Notes: generated by a model not told the origin, from the letters alone. A stretch of DNA of 47,776 bases from Acidiphilium iwatense (GCF_021556475.1 NZ_JAKGBZ010000028.1:1-47776), one strand, 5' to 3'; counted from the first letter of the stretch, positions 37,055 to 46,756 are shown. Program-made: numbers and translations.

Positions 37055-38149
37055 GTGAATGCCTCATCAAGACCTTCTTCAGGCTTGAAAGATCCCAAAC
37101 CGCTTTCGGTCGGTATATTACTGACCGACAATTTCACCCTTTCGGCGTTTTCCCTGTTCGTCGACACGCTCCGTCTCGCGGCCGATGAATCGGATTTTTC
37201 CCGGCCGATCCATTGCCGCTGGACGATCATGGCCGAAGCGGCGGCACCGATCCGGGCGAGCTGCGGCGTTCAGATCGTGCCGACCAGCGAGCCGGTGGAG
37301 CCTGGGCAGTTCGACTATGTCGTGGTGGTCGGCGGTGTTCTGCACAACAGCAAGCCGGCCAGCTCTTGGATCCATGCCTATCTGCACCGGGCCGCCGAGG
37401 CCAGGGTGCCGCTGATCGGGATTTGCACCGGCAGTTTCGTGCTGTGCCGCGCCGGGTTGATGGAAGGCCGCCGGGTCTGCGTGAGCTGGCTGCATTACCA
37501 GGATTTCCGGCGGGAATTTCCAGACCACGCGGTGATCGGCGATCGGTTTTTCGAGATCGACGGCGACCGGATCACCTGTGCGGGCGGTGCCGGCGCCGCG
37601 GATCTCGCCGCTTCATTGGTCGAACGGCATCTCGGCAGCCGGCTCGCCCAGAAGCCGCACCAGGTGCTGCTGCTGACCCAGATGCGCGGGACGGAAGCGG
37701 TGCAGCCCCATCCGCCGATGGCGCACGACGTCACGGACGATCGAATCCGCCGCGCGCTGCTGATGATGGAGCAGAATCTCGCCAATCCGCTGCCGATCGC
37801 CGCGATCGCGCACAAGCTCGGCCTCTCGACCCGGCAGCTCGAACGTTTGTTCGATGCGACGCTCGGCCATCGGCCCTCCAACCTCTATCGCGTCCTCAGG
37901 CTCCGCTATGCGCGCTGGCTGCTGGAGAATACGTCGCGCTCGGTGACCGATATCGCGCTCGATGCCGGTTTCTCCGACTGCGCGCATTTTTCCCGCCAGT
38001 TCAAGTCGCTGCACGGGCTTTCGCCGTCTCACGCACGGCTCGGGCTGCAGCCCGGTTCGAGCGGAACACCGATCGCCCCGAGCATGCTGAAGGTTCTGGC
38101 CGCCGGGGAAGCTCCGACGGCCGAATGGGCGGGCGCGCGCACCTATTGA
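37055..38149 (+). CDS. GlxA/GbdR-family transcriptional regulator (DJ-1/PfpI + AraC HTH)
   Basis: 364 residues: an N-terminal DJ-1/PfpI-like sensor domain (about 18-200, with GICTGSFVLCRAGLM at the nucleophile-elbow position) and a C-terminal AraC double helix-turn-helix (NPLPIAAIAHKLGLSTRQLE and DIALDAGFSDCAHFSRQFK). GbdR, CdhR and ArgR-like regulators of betaine, carnitine and arginine catabolism share this layout. It is immediately upstream of gbcA on the same strand, with a 164-nt gap, so an activator of glycine betaine catabolism is the likely role. Which of the two such regulators here is the GbdR equivalent cannot be told from sequence. Confidence 0.87.
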   Translation: MNASSRPSSGLKDPKPLSVGILLTDNFTLSAFSLFVDTLRLAADESDFSRPIHCRWTIMAEAAAPIRASCGVQIVPTSEPVEPGQFDYVVVVGGVLHNSKPASSWIHAYLHRAAEARVPLIGICTGSFVLCRAGLMEGRRVCVSWLHYQDFRREFPDHAVIGDRFFEIDGDRITCAGGAGAADLAASLVERHLGSRLAQKPHQVLLLTQMRGTEAVQPHPPMAHDVTDDRIRRALLMMEQNLANPLPIAAIAHKLGLSTRQLERLFDATLGHRPSNLYRVLRLRYARWLLENTSRSVTDIALDAGFSDCAHFSRQFKSLHGLSPSHARLGLQPGSSGTPIAPSMLKVLAAGEAPTAEWAGARTY

Positions 38150-38313
38150 TGCGGCGTTCGACGGAATCGCTACAGCCATTCGATTTTCGAATATCAGCCA
38201 TGATTGTGCATGGTGAAATTCTCGCCGGGAAATGTCGCAAAATCTAAAGATACCGCCATTGCAAGGCGCATAATCCGGCGCTGTCGGCTTCGTTATTTTC
38301 GAAAGTCAGAGTC
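38150..38313 (+). promoter_or_regulatory. upstream control region of gbcA
   Basis: 164 bp, clearly more AT-rich than its surroundings. It contains a short palindrome TTCGATTTTCGAA (38179-38191) and a TTTTCGAA echo near 38295. It must hold the promoter for the seven-gene gbc-dgc-etf run, but I could not pick a convincing -35/-10. A binding site for one of the GlxA-type regulators is expected (inference). Confidence 0.4.
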
Positions 38314-39573
38314 ATGCTCGATGTCGCGTTTCCTGCCATCCGCCAGTTGATCGCCGACCGGCGCCCTGGGCACATGCTTGACGCCCCATTCTATACCGAC
38401 CCGGCGGTGTTCCGCGCCGATCTCGACCTGATTTTCGGCAGGCATTGGATCTTCGTCGGTGTCGAACCCGATATCGCCGAGCCCGGCGACGTGATGACAC
38501 TGAAGATCGGCGACAATTCGATCCTGATCTGCCGTGACGACGACGGCGCGATCCATGCGCTGCACAATGTCTGCCGGCATCGTGCGGCAAGGCTGGTGTC
38601 GGAGGAAAAAACCTCGGTCGGCCGCCTCGTCTGCCCCTATCATTCCTGGACCTATGGGCTCGACGGTCAGCTCCTGCATGCCGAGCACATGAACGCGGAT
38701 TTCGATCCCGCGTGCCACGGTCTCAGGAAAGTCCATCTCCGCTCGCTCGCCGGGCTGCTGTTCGTCTGCCTCGCCGACGATCCGCCCGCCGATTTCGACG
38801 AGATGGCCCGCATCGCGGCACCTTATATCGCCCCGCACGACATCGCGAATTGCAAGGTCGCCCACCAGATCGACCTGATCGAGGAGGGCAACTGGAAGCT
38901 CACGATGGAGAACAACCGGGAGTGCTATCATTGCGCTCTCAACCATCCCGAGCTGACCGCCTCAATCTTCGAATACGGCTTCGGCTTCGATGCGAACGAG
39001 GACGAGCCGGGCCGCGTCGCCCAGCGCGAGCATTACGACACCATGGTCGCCGAACTCGGCGCGAAGTGGAACGGCTGCGGCTTTCCCTCGGAAGAGACCG
39101 GCAATCTTCAGAACATGATCTCGGGCTACCGGATCGGCCGATTGCCGATGGACAAGGACGGCGAGTCGCAGACGCTGGACACCAAGGTTGCCTGCGCCAG
39201 GCTGCTCGGTAATATCATGGAAAAACGTCTGGGCGATCTGTCGTTCCATACCCAGCCGAATTCCTGGCACCATCTCATGAGCGACCACATCGTCAGCTTC
39301 GCGGTGCTGCCGCTCGAGCCCGGTCGCACCCTGCTGCGCACCAAATGGCTGGTCCACAAGGATGCGGTCGAGGGCAAGGATTACGACCTCGAAAACCTGA
39401 TTCAGGTGTGGCGCGAAACCAATCTTCAGGATGGCAAGCTGGTCGGGCTTGCCCATGCGGGGGCGTCGAGCGCCGGCTATATCCCCGGCCCCTATTCGCC
39501 GCAGACCGAGGGTCAGGTCGAGGATTTCGTCGCCTGGTACATCAAGCGCCTCGCCGCGTTTTTCGGTCCATGA
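38314..39573 (+). CDS. gbcA: glycine betaine monooxygenase, Rieske oxygenase subunit GbcA
   Basis: 419-residue Rieske non-heme iron oxygenase that with GbcB demethylates glycine betaine to dimethylglycine and formaldehyde. The Rieske ligands are Cys87-Arg-His89 (NVCRHRAARL) and Cys107-Pro-Tyr-His110 (CPYHSWTYG). The catalytic iron region is ENNRECYHCALNHPEL with the two His, and the bridging acidic region is conserved. Related enzymes act on stachydrine and carnitine, but the neighbours dgcA, dgcB and etf fix the betaine route. The stop overlaps gbcB by 4 nt. Confidence 0.92.
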   Translation: MLDVAFPAIRQLIADRRPGHMLDAPFYTDPAVFRADLDLIFGRHWIFVGVEPDIAEPGDVMTLKIGDNSILICRDDDGAIHALHNVCRHRAARLVSEEKTSVGRLVCPYHSWTYGLDGQLLHAEHMNADFDPACHGLRKVHLRSLAGLLFVCLADDPPADFDEMARIAAPYIAPHDIANCKVAHQIDLIEEGNWKLTMENNRECYHCALNHPELTASIFEYGFGFDANEDEPGRVAQREHYDTMVAELGAKWNGCGFPSEETGNLQNMISGYRIGRLPMDKDGESQTLDTKVACARLLGNIMEKRLGDLSFHTQPNSWHHLMSDHIVSFAVLPLEPGRTLLRTKWLVHKDAVEGKDYDLENLIQVWRETNLQDGKLVGLAHAGASSAGYIPGPYSPQTEGQVEDFVAWYIKRLAAFFGP

Positions 39574-40682
39574 ATCCTGCCGGGATTTTCATCGAGGCGC
39601 GCGCGAACGGCTTGCCGTTCTGGGATTCGGAGGCCGAGGAGGAGCTTTGCTGCGTCGGCATCCGCGACGAGACCGACGATGTCAGGACCTTCATGTTCAC
39701 GGCGCAGCGGCCGAGCCGGTTTTTCTACTGGCCGGGCCAGTTCCTGACCTTCGACTTCTTGATCGACGGCGCGCGGGTGAACCGCTGCTACACGATCGCC
39801 GCGACCCCGACCCGGCCGCACCAGATCACGATTACGGTGAAGCGCAAGCCGGGCGGCGTCGTCTCGCCCTGGCTGCACGCGACGATGCGGCCCGGCAGCA
39901 GGGTGCGCGCGGTGGGGCCGCTCGGCGATTTCAGCTTCGTCGCGCATCCGGCGGAAAAATATCTGTTCCTGTCCGGCGGCTCGGGAATCACGCCGCTGAT
40001 GTCGATGGCGCGCGCGCATCACGATCTCGGCCACGACGCCGACATCCTGTTCGTGCATTTCGCGCGCAGCCCGGCCGATATCATCTTCCGCCGCGAACTG
40101 GACCTGATGGCACACCATATGCCGCGGCTTCGGGTGGTGCAGGTGTGCGAAACCGATTCGCCGCATGAACGCTGGGGCGGGATGCGCGGCCGGGTGAATG
40201 CGCCGATGCTGGCGCTGATCGCGCCGGACCTGATGGACCGCGAAGTCTTCGATTGCGGACCCGAGCCGTTCATGCGGGCGGTTCGCGGCGGCCTGGACGC
40301 GCTTGGTTTCGACATGAGTCGCTATCACGAGGAGAGTTTCGATTTCGGCACGCTGGCCGAAGCGGAACCGGCTGTCGCTGCGGCATCGATGGCCGCCGTG
40401 GCGGATGCCGCGACCGGCGCCGCCTTCAGCGTCGAATTCATCAAAAGCCGGCGCACGATCAGGGTGCCCGCCGACCGCCACGTTCTGGAGGCGGCGCGGC
40501 TGGAAGGGCTGCGCCTGCCGTCTTCCTGCACCAAGGGGCTGTGCGGCACCTGCAAGAGCCGGCTGATCTCCGGCAAGGTCGAGATGCACCACCAGGGCGG
40601 CATCCGCCAGCGCGAAATCGATCAGGGCATGATCCTGATCTGCTGTTCCAAACCGCTCACCGATCTCGTGATCGAGCGTTGA
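39570..40682 (+). CDS. gbcB: glycine betaine monooxygenase reductase subunit GbcB
   Basis: 370-residue electron-transfer reductase. It has an FAD-binding ferredoxin-reductase domain (FFYWPGQFLTFDF and RCYTIAATPT), an NAD(P)H domain with LFLSGGSGITPLMSM, and a C-terminal plant-type 2Fe-2S domain (Cys320, Cys325 and Cys328 in SSCTKGLCGTCKSRL, last Cys in the MILICCSKP region). It passes electrons from NAD(P)H to the Rieske centre of GbcA. The ATG at 39570 overlaps the gbcA stop (ATGA). Confidence 0.93.
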   Translation: MNPAGIFIEARANGLPFWDSEAEEELCCVGIRDETDDVRTFMFTAQRPSRFFYWPGQFLTFDFLIDGARVNRCYTIAATPTRPHQITITVKRKPGGVVSPWLHATMRPGSRVRAVGPLGDFSFVAHPAEKYLFLSGGSGITPLMSMARAHHDLGHDADILFVHFARSPADIIFRRELDLMAHHMPRLRVVQVCETDSPHERWGGMRGRVNAPMLALIAPDLMDREVFDCGPEPFMRAVRGGLDALGFDMSRYHEESFDFGTLAEAEPAVAAASMAAVADAATGAAFSVEFIKSRRTIRVPADRHVLEAARLEGLRLPSSCTKGLCGTCKSRLISGKVEMHHQGGIRQREIDQGMILICCSKPLTDLVIER

Positions 40683-40707
40683 CCGGGGAGAGCGCGGACG
40701 CCGCACC

Positions 40708-41730
40708 ATGAACCCCGCTGAACTTTCCCATTTCGGCTTTCTGACGCTACCCGACTATTCGATGATCGCGGTCACCAACGCGATCGAGGCATGCCGCATG
40801 GCGAATCGCTGCGTCGGCCGCACCGTCTATACCTGGAGCCTGCTCGGTCTGGACGATACGCCGGTTGCCGCGAGCAACGGCATGATGATCGCGCCCACCA
40901 GCGCGCTCGATCCCGCGGCATTGCCCGACATCGTCTTCGTCTGCGGCGGCGTGGATGTCCGCAGCGTCGTCGGCAAGCCGCATCTCGCCGCGCTGCGCTG
41001 GATCGCGCGGCACGGCACGCCGCTGGGCGCCTTGTGCACCGGCACTTTCGCCCTCGCCGAGGCCGGGCTGCTCGATGGCTATCGTTGTGCGGTGCACTGG
41101 GAGGATGTCACGTCGATCCGCGAGGAATTCCCCGAGGTCGAACTCGCCAACGAACTCTTCGTGCTCGACCGGGATCGGCTGACCTGTACGGGAGGCGTCG
41201 GTCCGCTCGACATGATGCTGTTCCTGATCGAGGCGAAGCTGGGCCGGGTCATTGCCGAACATGTCTCGGTGACCTTCATCCTCGATCGCATCCGCGCCAG
41301 CGGCGAGCGTCAGCCGATCAGCGAGAACGACCGGATCGTGCCGAACCAGCCGCTGCTCACCCAGGCGATCAGGTTGATCGAGGATCAGCTTACCGAGAAG
41401 CAGCCGATGCAGGATGTCGCGGATGCGCTCGGTATCTCGCTCCGCCAGTTGCAGCGCCTGTTCCGCACCTATCTCCATGAAAGCCCCGGCGCCTTCGCCA
41501 AGGAACTCCGGCTCAAGCGCGCTCAGATCATGCTCCAGCAGATGCGGATGCCGGTGACCGAAGTGGCGCTGGCCTGCGGCTTCACGTCGAGCGCCTATTT
41601 CTCCAGCGCCTACCGCGCCCATTTCGGCTATTCGCCGAGTGCCGAGCGTCACCTTCGGGCGATGTCCGCGCTGCCGTCGTTTGCTTCCGGCCAGCGCCCC
41701 TCATCCCACCCCGCGAGGTCGCCCGCATGA
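40708..41730 (+). CDS. second GlxA/GbdR-family regulator, inside the betaine operon
   Basis: 340-residue protein with an N-terminal DJ-1/PfpI-like domain (FGFLTLPDYSMIAVTNAIEA; ALCTGTFALAEAGLL at the elbow) and a C-terminal AraC helix-turn-helix pair (QPMQDVADALGISLRQLQRL and VTEVALACGFTSSAYFSSA). This layout is that of GbdR and related quaternary-amine regulators. It lies 25 nt after gbcB, and its stop overlaps dgcA by 4 nt, so it is co-transcribed with the genes it presumably controls, which would allow autoregulation. It is clearly different from the regulator at 37055. Confidence 0.88.
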   Translation: MNPAELSHFGFLTLPDYSMIAVTNAIEACRMANRCVGRTVYTWSLLGLDDTPVAASNGMMIAPTSALDPAALPDIVFVCGGVDVRSVVGKPHLAALRWIARHGTPLGALCTGTFALAEAGLLDGYRCAVHWEDVTSIREEFPEVELANELFVLDRDRLTCTGGVGPLDMMLFLIEAKLGRVIAEHVSVTFILDRIRASGERQPISENDRIVPNQPLLTQAIRLIEDQLTEKQPMQDVADALGISLRQLQRLFRTYLHESPGAFAKELRLKRAQIMLQQMRMPVTEVALACGFTSSAYFSSAYRAHFGYSPSAERHLRAMSALPSFASGQRPSSHPARSPA

Positions 41731-43766
41731 TCGCCAACGCTGATGCCCTGTTCAGGCCGCTCAAAATCGGCAACGTCACGATCCGCAACCGGGTGATGAG
41801 CACGAGCCACGCGCCGGGCTATGGGCGCGACGGCAAGCCGCAGGAGCGTTATCAGCTCTATCATGAGGAAAAAGCGAAAGGCGGCATCGGGCTGACCATG
41901 TTCGGCGGCTCGTCCTCGGTCTCGCCCGACAGCCCCGCCGCGCCCTGGAACCAGATTTCGGTCGCTGACGACACGGTCATCCCCTATTTCCGGCAATTCG
42001 CCGAGCGCATCCACCGCCATGGCGCAAAGCTGATGATCCAGCTCACCCATATGGGACGGCGAACCCGCTGGGATACCGAGAACTGGCTGCCGACGGTCTC
42101 CGCTTCGCCCCGGCGCGAGCCGGCGAGCCGCTCGATCCCGCGCGAGATGGAGAAGGAGGATATCGACCGGGTGATCGCCGATTTCGCCGAAGCCGCGCGC
42201 CGCGCCCAGGAAGGCGGGCTCGACGGCTGTGAAATCTCGGCGGCGCACGGCCATCTGATCGATCAGTTCTGGTCGCCGTCGGTCAATCAGCGGACCGACG
42301 GCTATGGCGGATCGCTGCTGGATCGGATGCGCCTCGGTTTTGAAGTTCTCGAAGCGATGCGCAAGGCGACGGAGGGAAAATTCGTCATCGGCATGCGCAT
42401 GTCGGGCGACGAATTGCTCGCCGAGGGGCTCAGCCACGAGGATTGCGTCGCGATCGCGGTGGAGCACGCGAAGCGCGGCCTGATCGATTTCGTCAACGTG
42501 ATGGGCGGGCAGGCGCGCGACCATCTCGCCCACGCGATTTCGCTGCCGAACATGGCGTTTCCGGTCGCACCCTTTCTCTATCTCGCGAGCGCGGTCAAGC
42601 GCGAGGTCGATGTGCCGGTGTTTCACGCCCAGCGCATCACCGATCTCGCAACGGCGGCGCGCGCCGTCGCCGAAGGCCATATCGACATGGTGGCGATGAC
42701 CAGGGCGCACATCGCCGATCCGCATCTGGTCAGGAAACTCTCGGAAGGGCGCGAGGACGATATCCGCCAATGCGTCGGCGCCGGCTACTGCATCGACCGG
42801 ATCTACACCGGCGCGGATGCGCTGTGCATCCAGAACGCCGCGACCGGGCGCGAGGCGACGATGCCGCACGTGATCGCGACGTCGGACCATAAGCGGCGCG
42901 TCGTCGTGATCGGCGGCGGGCCGGCGGGGCTAGAAGCCGCGCGCGTCTGTGCCGAACGCGGCCATGCGGTCGTGCTGTTCGAGCGGGAACCGAGCCTCGG
43001 CGGCCAGATCAATATCGCCGCCAGGGCCGGCTGGCGCGAGGCGCTGTCGGGCATTCCGCGCTGGCTCGCGGATCAGGTCAGAAAACGCGGCGTCGATATC
43101 CGGCTCGCGACCGAGGCGACCGGCGCTGCGGTGCTCGCCGAGGACCCCGATATCGTCATCGTCGCGTCCGGCGGCCGGCCAAATCCCGGCTTCATGACGG
43201 GTGCCGATCTCGTCGTCACCACCGCCGACGTGCTGCGGGGAGGGATGGAGCTTGCCGGTTCGGTGCTGCTCTATGACGGCATGGGCCAGCATAACGGCGC
43301 CTCATGCGCCGAATATCTCGCGCGGCGCGGCGCGCTGGTCGAACTGGTCACCCCGGACCGGATGGCGGCGGAGGAGGTCGGCACCACGAACCAGCCGGTG
43401 CATCTGCGCGAGCTGTACAAACTCGGCGTCATCATGACGGCGAATCTCGACCTGCTGGAGGTCCGGCGCGAGGACAACCGGCTGGTCGCGGTGCTCAAGA
43501 ACACGATGAGCCTGATCGAGGAAGAACGCGCGGTCGATCATGTCGTCGTCGATTTCGGCACGCTGCCGGTCGATGCGACGTATCACGCGCTCAAGGAACA
43601 ATCCTCGAATCGCGGCCAGATCGATATCGCCGCGCTGATCGCGGGACACCGCCAGCCGCACCTGAACCAGCCCGGTTTCGCGCTCTACCGGATCGGCGAC
43701 GCAGCGGCGGGGCGCAACATCCACGCCGCGATCTACGACGCGCTGCGTCTGTGCAAGGATTTCTGA
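41727..43766 (+). CDS. dgcA: dimethylglycine demethylase subunit DgcA (old-yellow-enzyme + FAD domains)
   Basis: 679-residue protein of the trimethylamine-dehydrogenase family: an N-terminal FMN TIM barrel (FRPLKIGNVTIRNRVMST at the start, HGHLIDQFWSPSVNQRTDGY at the active site) and a C-terminal FAD/NAD-type domain with VVVIGGGPAGLEAARVCAER. With DgcB and an ETF it demethylates dimethylglycine to sarcosine. The cluster region reads CVGAGYC then a downstream Cys (Cys349, Cys355, Cys367), with Ala352 where trimethylamine dehydrogenase has a fourth Cys. dgcB follows after 6 nt. Confidence 0.92.
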   Translation: MIANADALFRPLKIGNVTIRNRVMSTSHAPGYGRDGKPQERYQLYHEEKAKGGIGLTMFGGSSSVSPDSPAAPWNQISVADDTVIPYFRQFAERIHRHGAKLMIQLTHMGRRTRWDTENWLPTVSASPRREPASRSIPREMEKEDIDRVIADFAEAARRAQEGGLDGCEISAAHGHLIDQFWSPSVNQRTDGYGGSLLDRMRLGFEVLEAMRKATEGKFVIGMRMSGDELLAEGLSHEDCVAIAVEHAKRGLIDFVNVMGGQARDHLAHAISLPNMAFPVAPFLYLASAVKREVDVPVFHAQRITDLATAARAVAEGHIDMVAMTRAHIADPHLVRKLSEGREDDIRQCVGAGYCIDRIYTGADALCIQNAATGREATMPHVIATSDHKRRVVVIGGGPAGLEAARVCAERGHAVVLFEREPSLGGQINIAARAGWREALSGIPRWLADQVRKRGVDIRLATEATGAAVLAEDPDIVIVASGGRPNPGFMTGADLVVTTADVLRGGMELAGSVLLYDGMGQHNGASCAEYLARRGALVELVTPDRMAAEEVGTTNQPVHLRELYKLGVIMTANLDLLEVRREDNRLVAVLKNTMSLIEEERAVDHVVVDFGTLPVDATYHALKEQSSNRGQIDIAALIAGHRQPHLNQPGFALYRIGDAAAGRNIHAAIYDALRLCKDF

Positions 43767-43772
43767 CGCGCG

Positions 43773-45671
43773 ATGGCACCGGGCAGTCTCCTAATCGTGC
43801 TCGCCTGGGGTCTGCTCGGGTTTCTGGCGATCCAGATCCTGCGTCTCGCGTCGCTGTGGCGGCGCGGCGCGGCCGCAAACATCGACTGGCTAGCGGGTCT
43901 CGCCGCCGTACCGCGCCGGTATTTCGTCGATGTCCACGCGGTCGTCGCGCGCAAGCCCGAGGCGGCGCGGATGCACATGGCGATCGCCGGCGGGCTGCTC
44001 GCCGGCACGGTTCTGCTCCTGCTCGGCATCGTGCCGCGGTTCCGCGCGAGTTTTGTTTATTGGCTGCTCGTGGCCATCGCTTTCGCCATTGCGGTCGCTG
44101 GAGCCGTGCTGGTCGCGCGGCGTCGCCGGCCGGCGCGTCCGGCCAATCTCTCGGGCGGCAGCTTCACCACACTGCCGCTCTGGCTCTCCACCTACGCGGC
44201 GGGCGGGCTGATCGGCGCGATCGGCATTCTCGCGCGCGTCGATGCGCTTGGCGCGATCGGGCTGGTGCTTGCCGCGATCGGCGGGATCATGCTGGTCGCA
44301 CAGATCCCGACCGGCCCGATGCGCCACGCGATCGCCGGCGCGCTGCATCTCGCGGCCCACCCACGGCCGGAGCGCTTCGCGGGAATGCCGGCAAGCGGCC
44401 TCGCGCCGGTCCCGCTCGATGATCCCGAGTCATTCGGTGTTGCGCGGATCGAGGACTTCGCCTGGAATCGGCTGCTTGGCTTTGATTCCTGCATCCAGTG
44501 CGGCCGCTGCGAGGCGGCCTGTCCGGCCTTCGCCGCCGAACAGCCGCTCAACCCGAAAGCGCTGATCCAGGATTTTTGCGCCGCGATGCGCCCGGACGAT
44601 CCTCCCGCCTATGCCGGCAGTCCGCATCCCGGCATCGAAGATGCGGCAGCCGGAACCATCCTCGGCACGATCCACCCCGAAACAATCTGGTCCTGCACCA
44701 CCTGCCGCGCCTGCGTCGCCGCCTGTCCGATGATGATCGAGCATGTCGATGCGGTGATCGATCTTCGCCGGCATCAGACGCTTTCGCTGGGCGCAGCCCC
44801 TGGCAAGGCCGCGCCTGCACTGACCGAACTCCGCTACGCCGGCAATCCGGGCGGGTATGACCCGGCCGGACGGCTCGATTTCGCCGCCGGGCTCGATATT
44901 CCGGTGCTCGAAGCCGGCGGTTCGGCCGATGTGCTGCTCTGGCTCGGCGATGGCGCCTTCGACCGCCGCTACGGCCGCACCTTGCGCGCGCTCATCGAGA
45001 TTCTTCGTGCCGCCTGCGTCGATTTCGCTGTGCTTGGCGCTGCCGAACAGGATTGCGGCGACCTTGCCCGCCGCCTCGGCGACGAGGCGATTTTCGCCCA
45101 GCTCGCCCGCGCGAATATCGAAACGCTGAAGACGCGGCGGTTCGTACGGATCGTCACCGCCGATCCACACGCGCTGCATGTGCTGCGTCAGGAATACCCG
45201 GCCTATGGCGGGGTTTTCCGGGTCGAACACCACACCGCGCTGATCGACGAATTGATCGGCGCGGGCCGGATCAGCCTCGCGCCGCGCGGCGATGACGCGA
45301 TCACCTATCACGATCCCTGCTATCTCGGCCGCTACAACGGCGAGACCGAGGCGCCGCGCCGCATCCTCGCCCGGCTCACCGGCAATGCGGTCGAAATGGC
45401 GCGGCACGGCCGGAATTCATTCTGCTGCGGCGGCGGCGGCGGCGCGCCGGTCACCGATATTCCGGGCAAGCGCCGCATTCCCGATCTGCGGATCGAGCAG
45501 GCGCGTGCTACCGGCGCATCAACCGTCGCGGTCGCCTGCCCCGGCTGCACCGCGATGCTCGAAGGCGTGGTCGAGCCGCGCCCCGCCATCCGCGACATCG
45601 CCGAACTGGTGCACGATTCGCTGATTCTGCCGGGCGACGCGGCGCCGGCTCACGCGATGCTATCCATATGA
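43773..45671 (+). CDS. dgcB: dimethylglycine demethylase subunit DgcB (membrane Fe-S protein)
   Basis: 632-residue protein with an N-terminal hydrophobic region of four or five probable membrane segments (residues 5-180), two 4Fe-4S ferredoxin motifs (CIQCGRCEAACP, Cys240-250; CTTCRACVAACP, Cys308-318) and C-terminal CCG domains (DPCYLGRYNG, FCCGGGGG and VACPGCTAML). Related proteins link flavoprotein dehydrogenases and ETF to the quinone pool. Its position between dgcA and the etf pair supports electron transfer from dimethylglycine oxidation into the membrane. The stop overlaps etfA by 4 nt. Confidence 0.92.
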   Translation: MAPGSLLIVLAWGLLGFLAIQILRLASLWRRGAAANIDWLAGLAAVPRRYFVDVHAVVARKPEAARMHMAIAGGLLAGTVLLLLGIVPRFRASFVYWLLVAIAFAIAVAGAVLVARRRRPARPANLSGGSFTTLPLWLSTYAAGGLIGAIGILARVDALGAIGLVLAAIGGIMLVAQIPTGPMRHAIAGALHLAAHPRPERFAGMPASGLAPVPLDDPESFGVARIEDFAWNRLLGFDSCIQCGRCEAACPAFAAEQPLNPKALIQDFCAAMRPDDPPAYAGSPHPGIEDAAAGTILGTIHPETIWSCTTCRACVAACPMMIEHVDAVIDLRRHQTLSLGAAPGKAAPALTELRYAGNPGGYDPAGRLDFAAGLDIPVLEAGGSADVLLWLGDGAFDRRYGRTLRALIEILRAACVDFAVLGAAEQDCGDLARRLGDEAIFAQLARANIETLKTRRFVRIVTADPHALHVLRQEYPAYGGVFRVEHHTALIDELIGAGRISLAPRGDDAITYHDPCYLGRYNGETEAPRRILARLTGNAVEMARHGRNSFCCGGGGGAPVTDIPGKRRIPDLRIEQARATGASTVAVACPGCTAMLEGVVEPRPAIRDIAELVHDSLILPGDAAPAHAMLSI

Positions 45672-46756
45672 GCCGGATTCGCCGCGATCCGCGCGCCGCG
45701 CTGCTCGCCGTGACCGTCGCGACCCGGCCGCGCCTGCGGATCGACCGGGCGCATCGCGGCGATGGACTTCGTGCGGATCCGGCTCCTTCCGCCATCGCCG
45801 AAACCCCACCGCGCCGCATCGCGATCGCCGATCCCGCGTATCTCGTCTTCGCGGTCGCCGACGTGCCGGGCGGAACGCTGACCCGGCACGACCGCCAGGT
45901 GCTCGGCGCGGCGCGGCTGCTGGATGGCGGCAATCAAGCCGCCGTCGTGCTGGTGGCGCCGCACACGGACGAGGATGTCGGGGCGCTCGGCGCCGACCGG
46001 ACGCTGCCGGGCGCGCGCAACGTCTCCTACGACCCCGAGGGCGTGGCGGCCGCGATCGCCGCCGCGATCGCGCACCACCGACCGCGCCACGTGCTGTTTC
46101 CCGAAAGCGCCGATGGCGGCGATCTCGCCCGCCGGGTTGCCGCCTTGCTCGACGAGCCGCTGTTCGACTCGGTCGAAAACCTGTCGGCCCGCGTCGCGAT
46201 CCGTCCGGCCACGGCGCGCCGCCTTGAATGGCGGGCCGCGCCGTCACGGCTGATGACGATCGCGCCCGACATGATCGCGCCCTATCGCGGATCCCCGCAC
46301 GACGCGGCACCGCTCGATGCGCCAGTCCCGAACCCCGAATCGCGCTGTATTCTCAATGCCGAGCGGGTTGCCGTCGATGCGGCGGACATCCCGCTCGACG
46401 AGGCCGCCCTGGTCATCGCCGCCGGTAACGGCGTCACCGATTTCGCCGGCTTTCTCGAACTCGCCCTCGCGCTCGGCGCGACACCGGGCGCCAGCCGCGT
46501 GGTGTGCGACGCGGGGCATCTGCCGCGCAGATTGCAGGTCGGCGCTTCGGGCACCGTGCTCAATGCCGATTGCTACGTCGCCTTCGGCATCTCGGGCGCG
46601 CCGCAGCATCTGCAGGGAATCGGCCAGGTCGAACACGTGATCGCGGTGAACACCGATCTGCACGCCGCGATGATCGCCCGCGCCGAACTCGCGATCGTCG
46701 CCGATGCGCAGGCGATCATGCCGGCTCTGCTCGATGCCCTGGAGTCGCGGCGATGA
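45668..46756 (+). CDS. etfA: electron transfer flavoprotein alpha subunit
   Basis: 362-residue ETF alpha subunit. The C-terminal FAD domain is complete (RRLQVGASGTVLNADCYVAF and ISGAPQHLQGIGQVEHVIAV, then NTD and IVADAQ). The N-terminal domain has an extension of about 55 residues beginning with an IRRDPRA-like stretch that resembles the betaine-cluster ETF of pseudomonads as I remember it. It accepts electrons from DgcA and passes them to DgcB. It is not the general fatty-acid ETF; it is coupled to dgcB and to the beta gene by ATGA overlaps. Confidence 0.9.
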   Translation: MSRIRRDPRAALLAVTVATRPRLRIDRAHRGDGLRADPAPSAIAETPPRRIAIADPAYLVFAVADVPGGTLTRHDRQVLGAARLLDGGNQAAVVLVAPHTDEDVGALGADRTLPGARNVSYDPEGVAAAIAAAIAHHRPRHVLFPESADGGDLARRVAALLDEPLFDSVENLSARVAIRPATARRLEWRAAPSRLMTIAPDMIAPYRGSPHDAAPLDAPVPNPESRCILNAERVAVDAADIPLDEAALVIAAGNGVTDFAGFLELALALGATPGASRVVCDAGHLPRRLQVGASGTVLNADCYVAFGISGAPQHLQGIGQVEHVIAVNTDLHAAMIARAELAIVADAQAIMPALLDALESRR

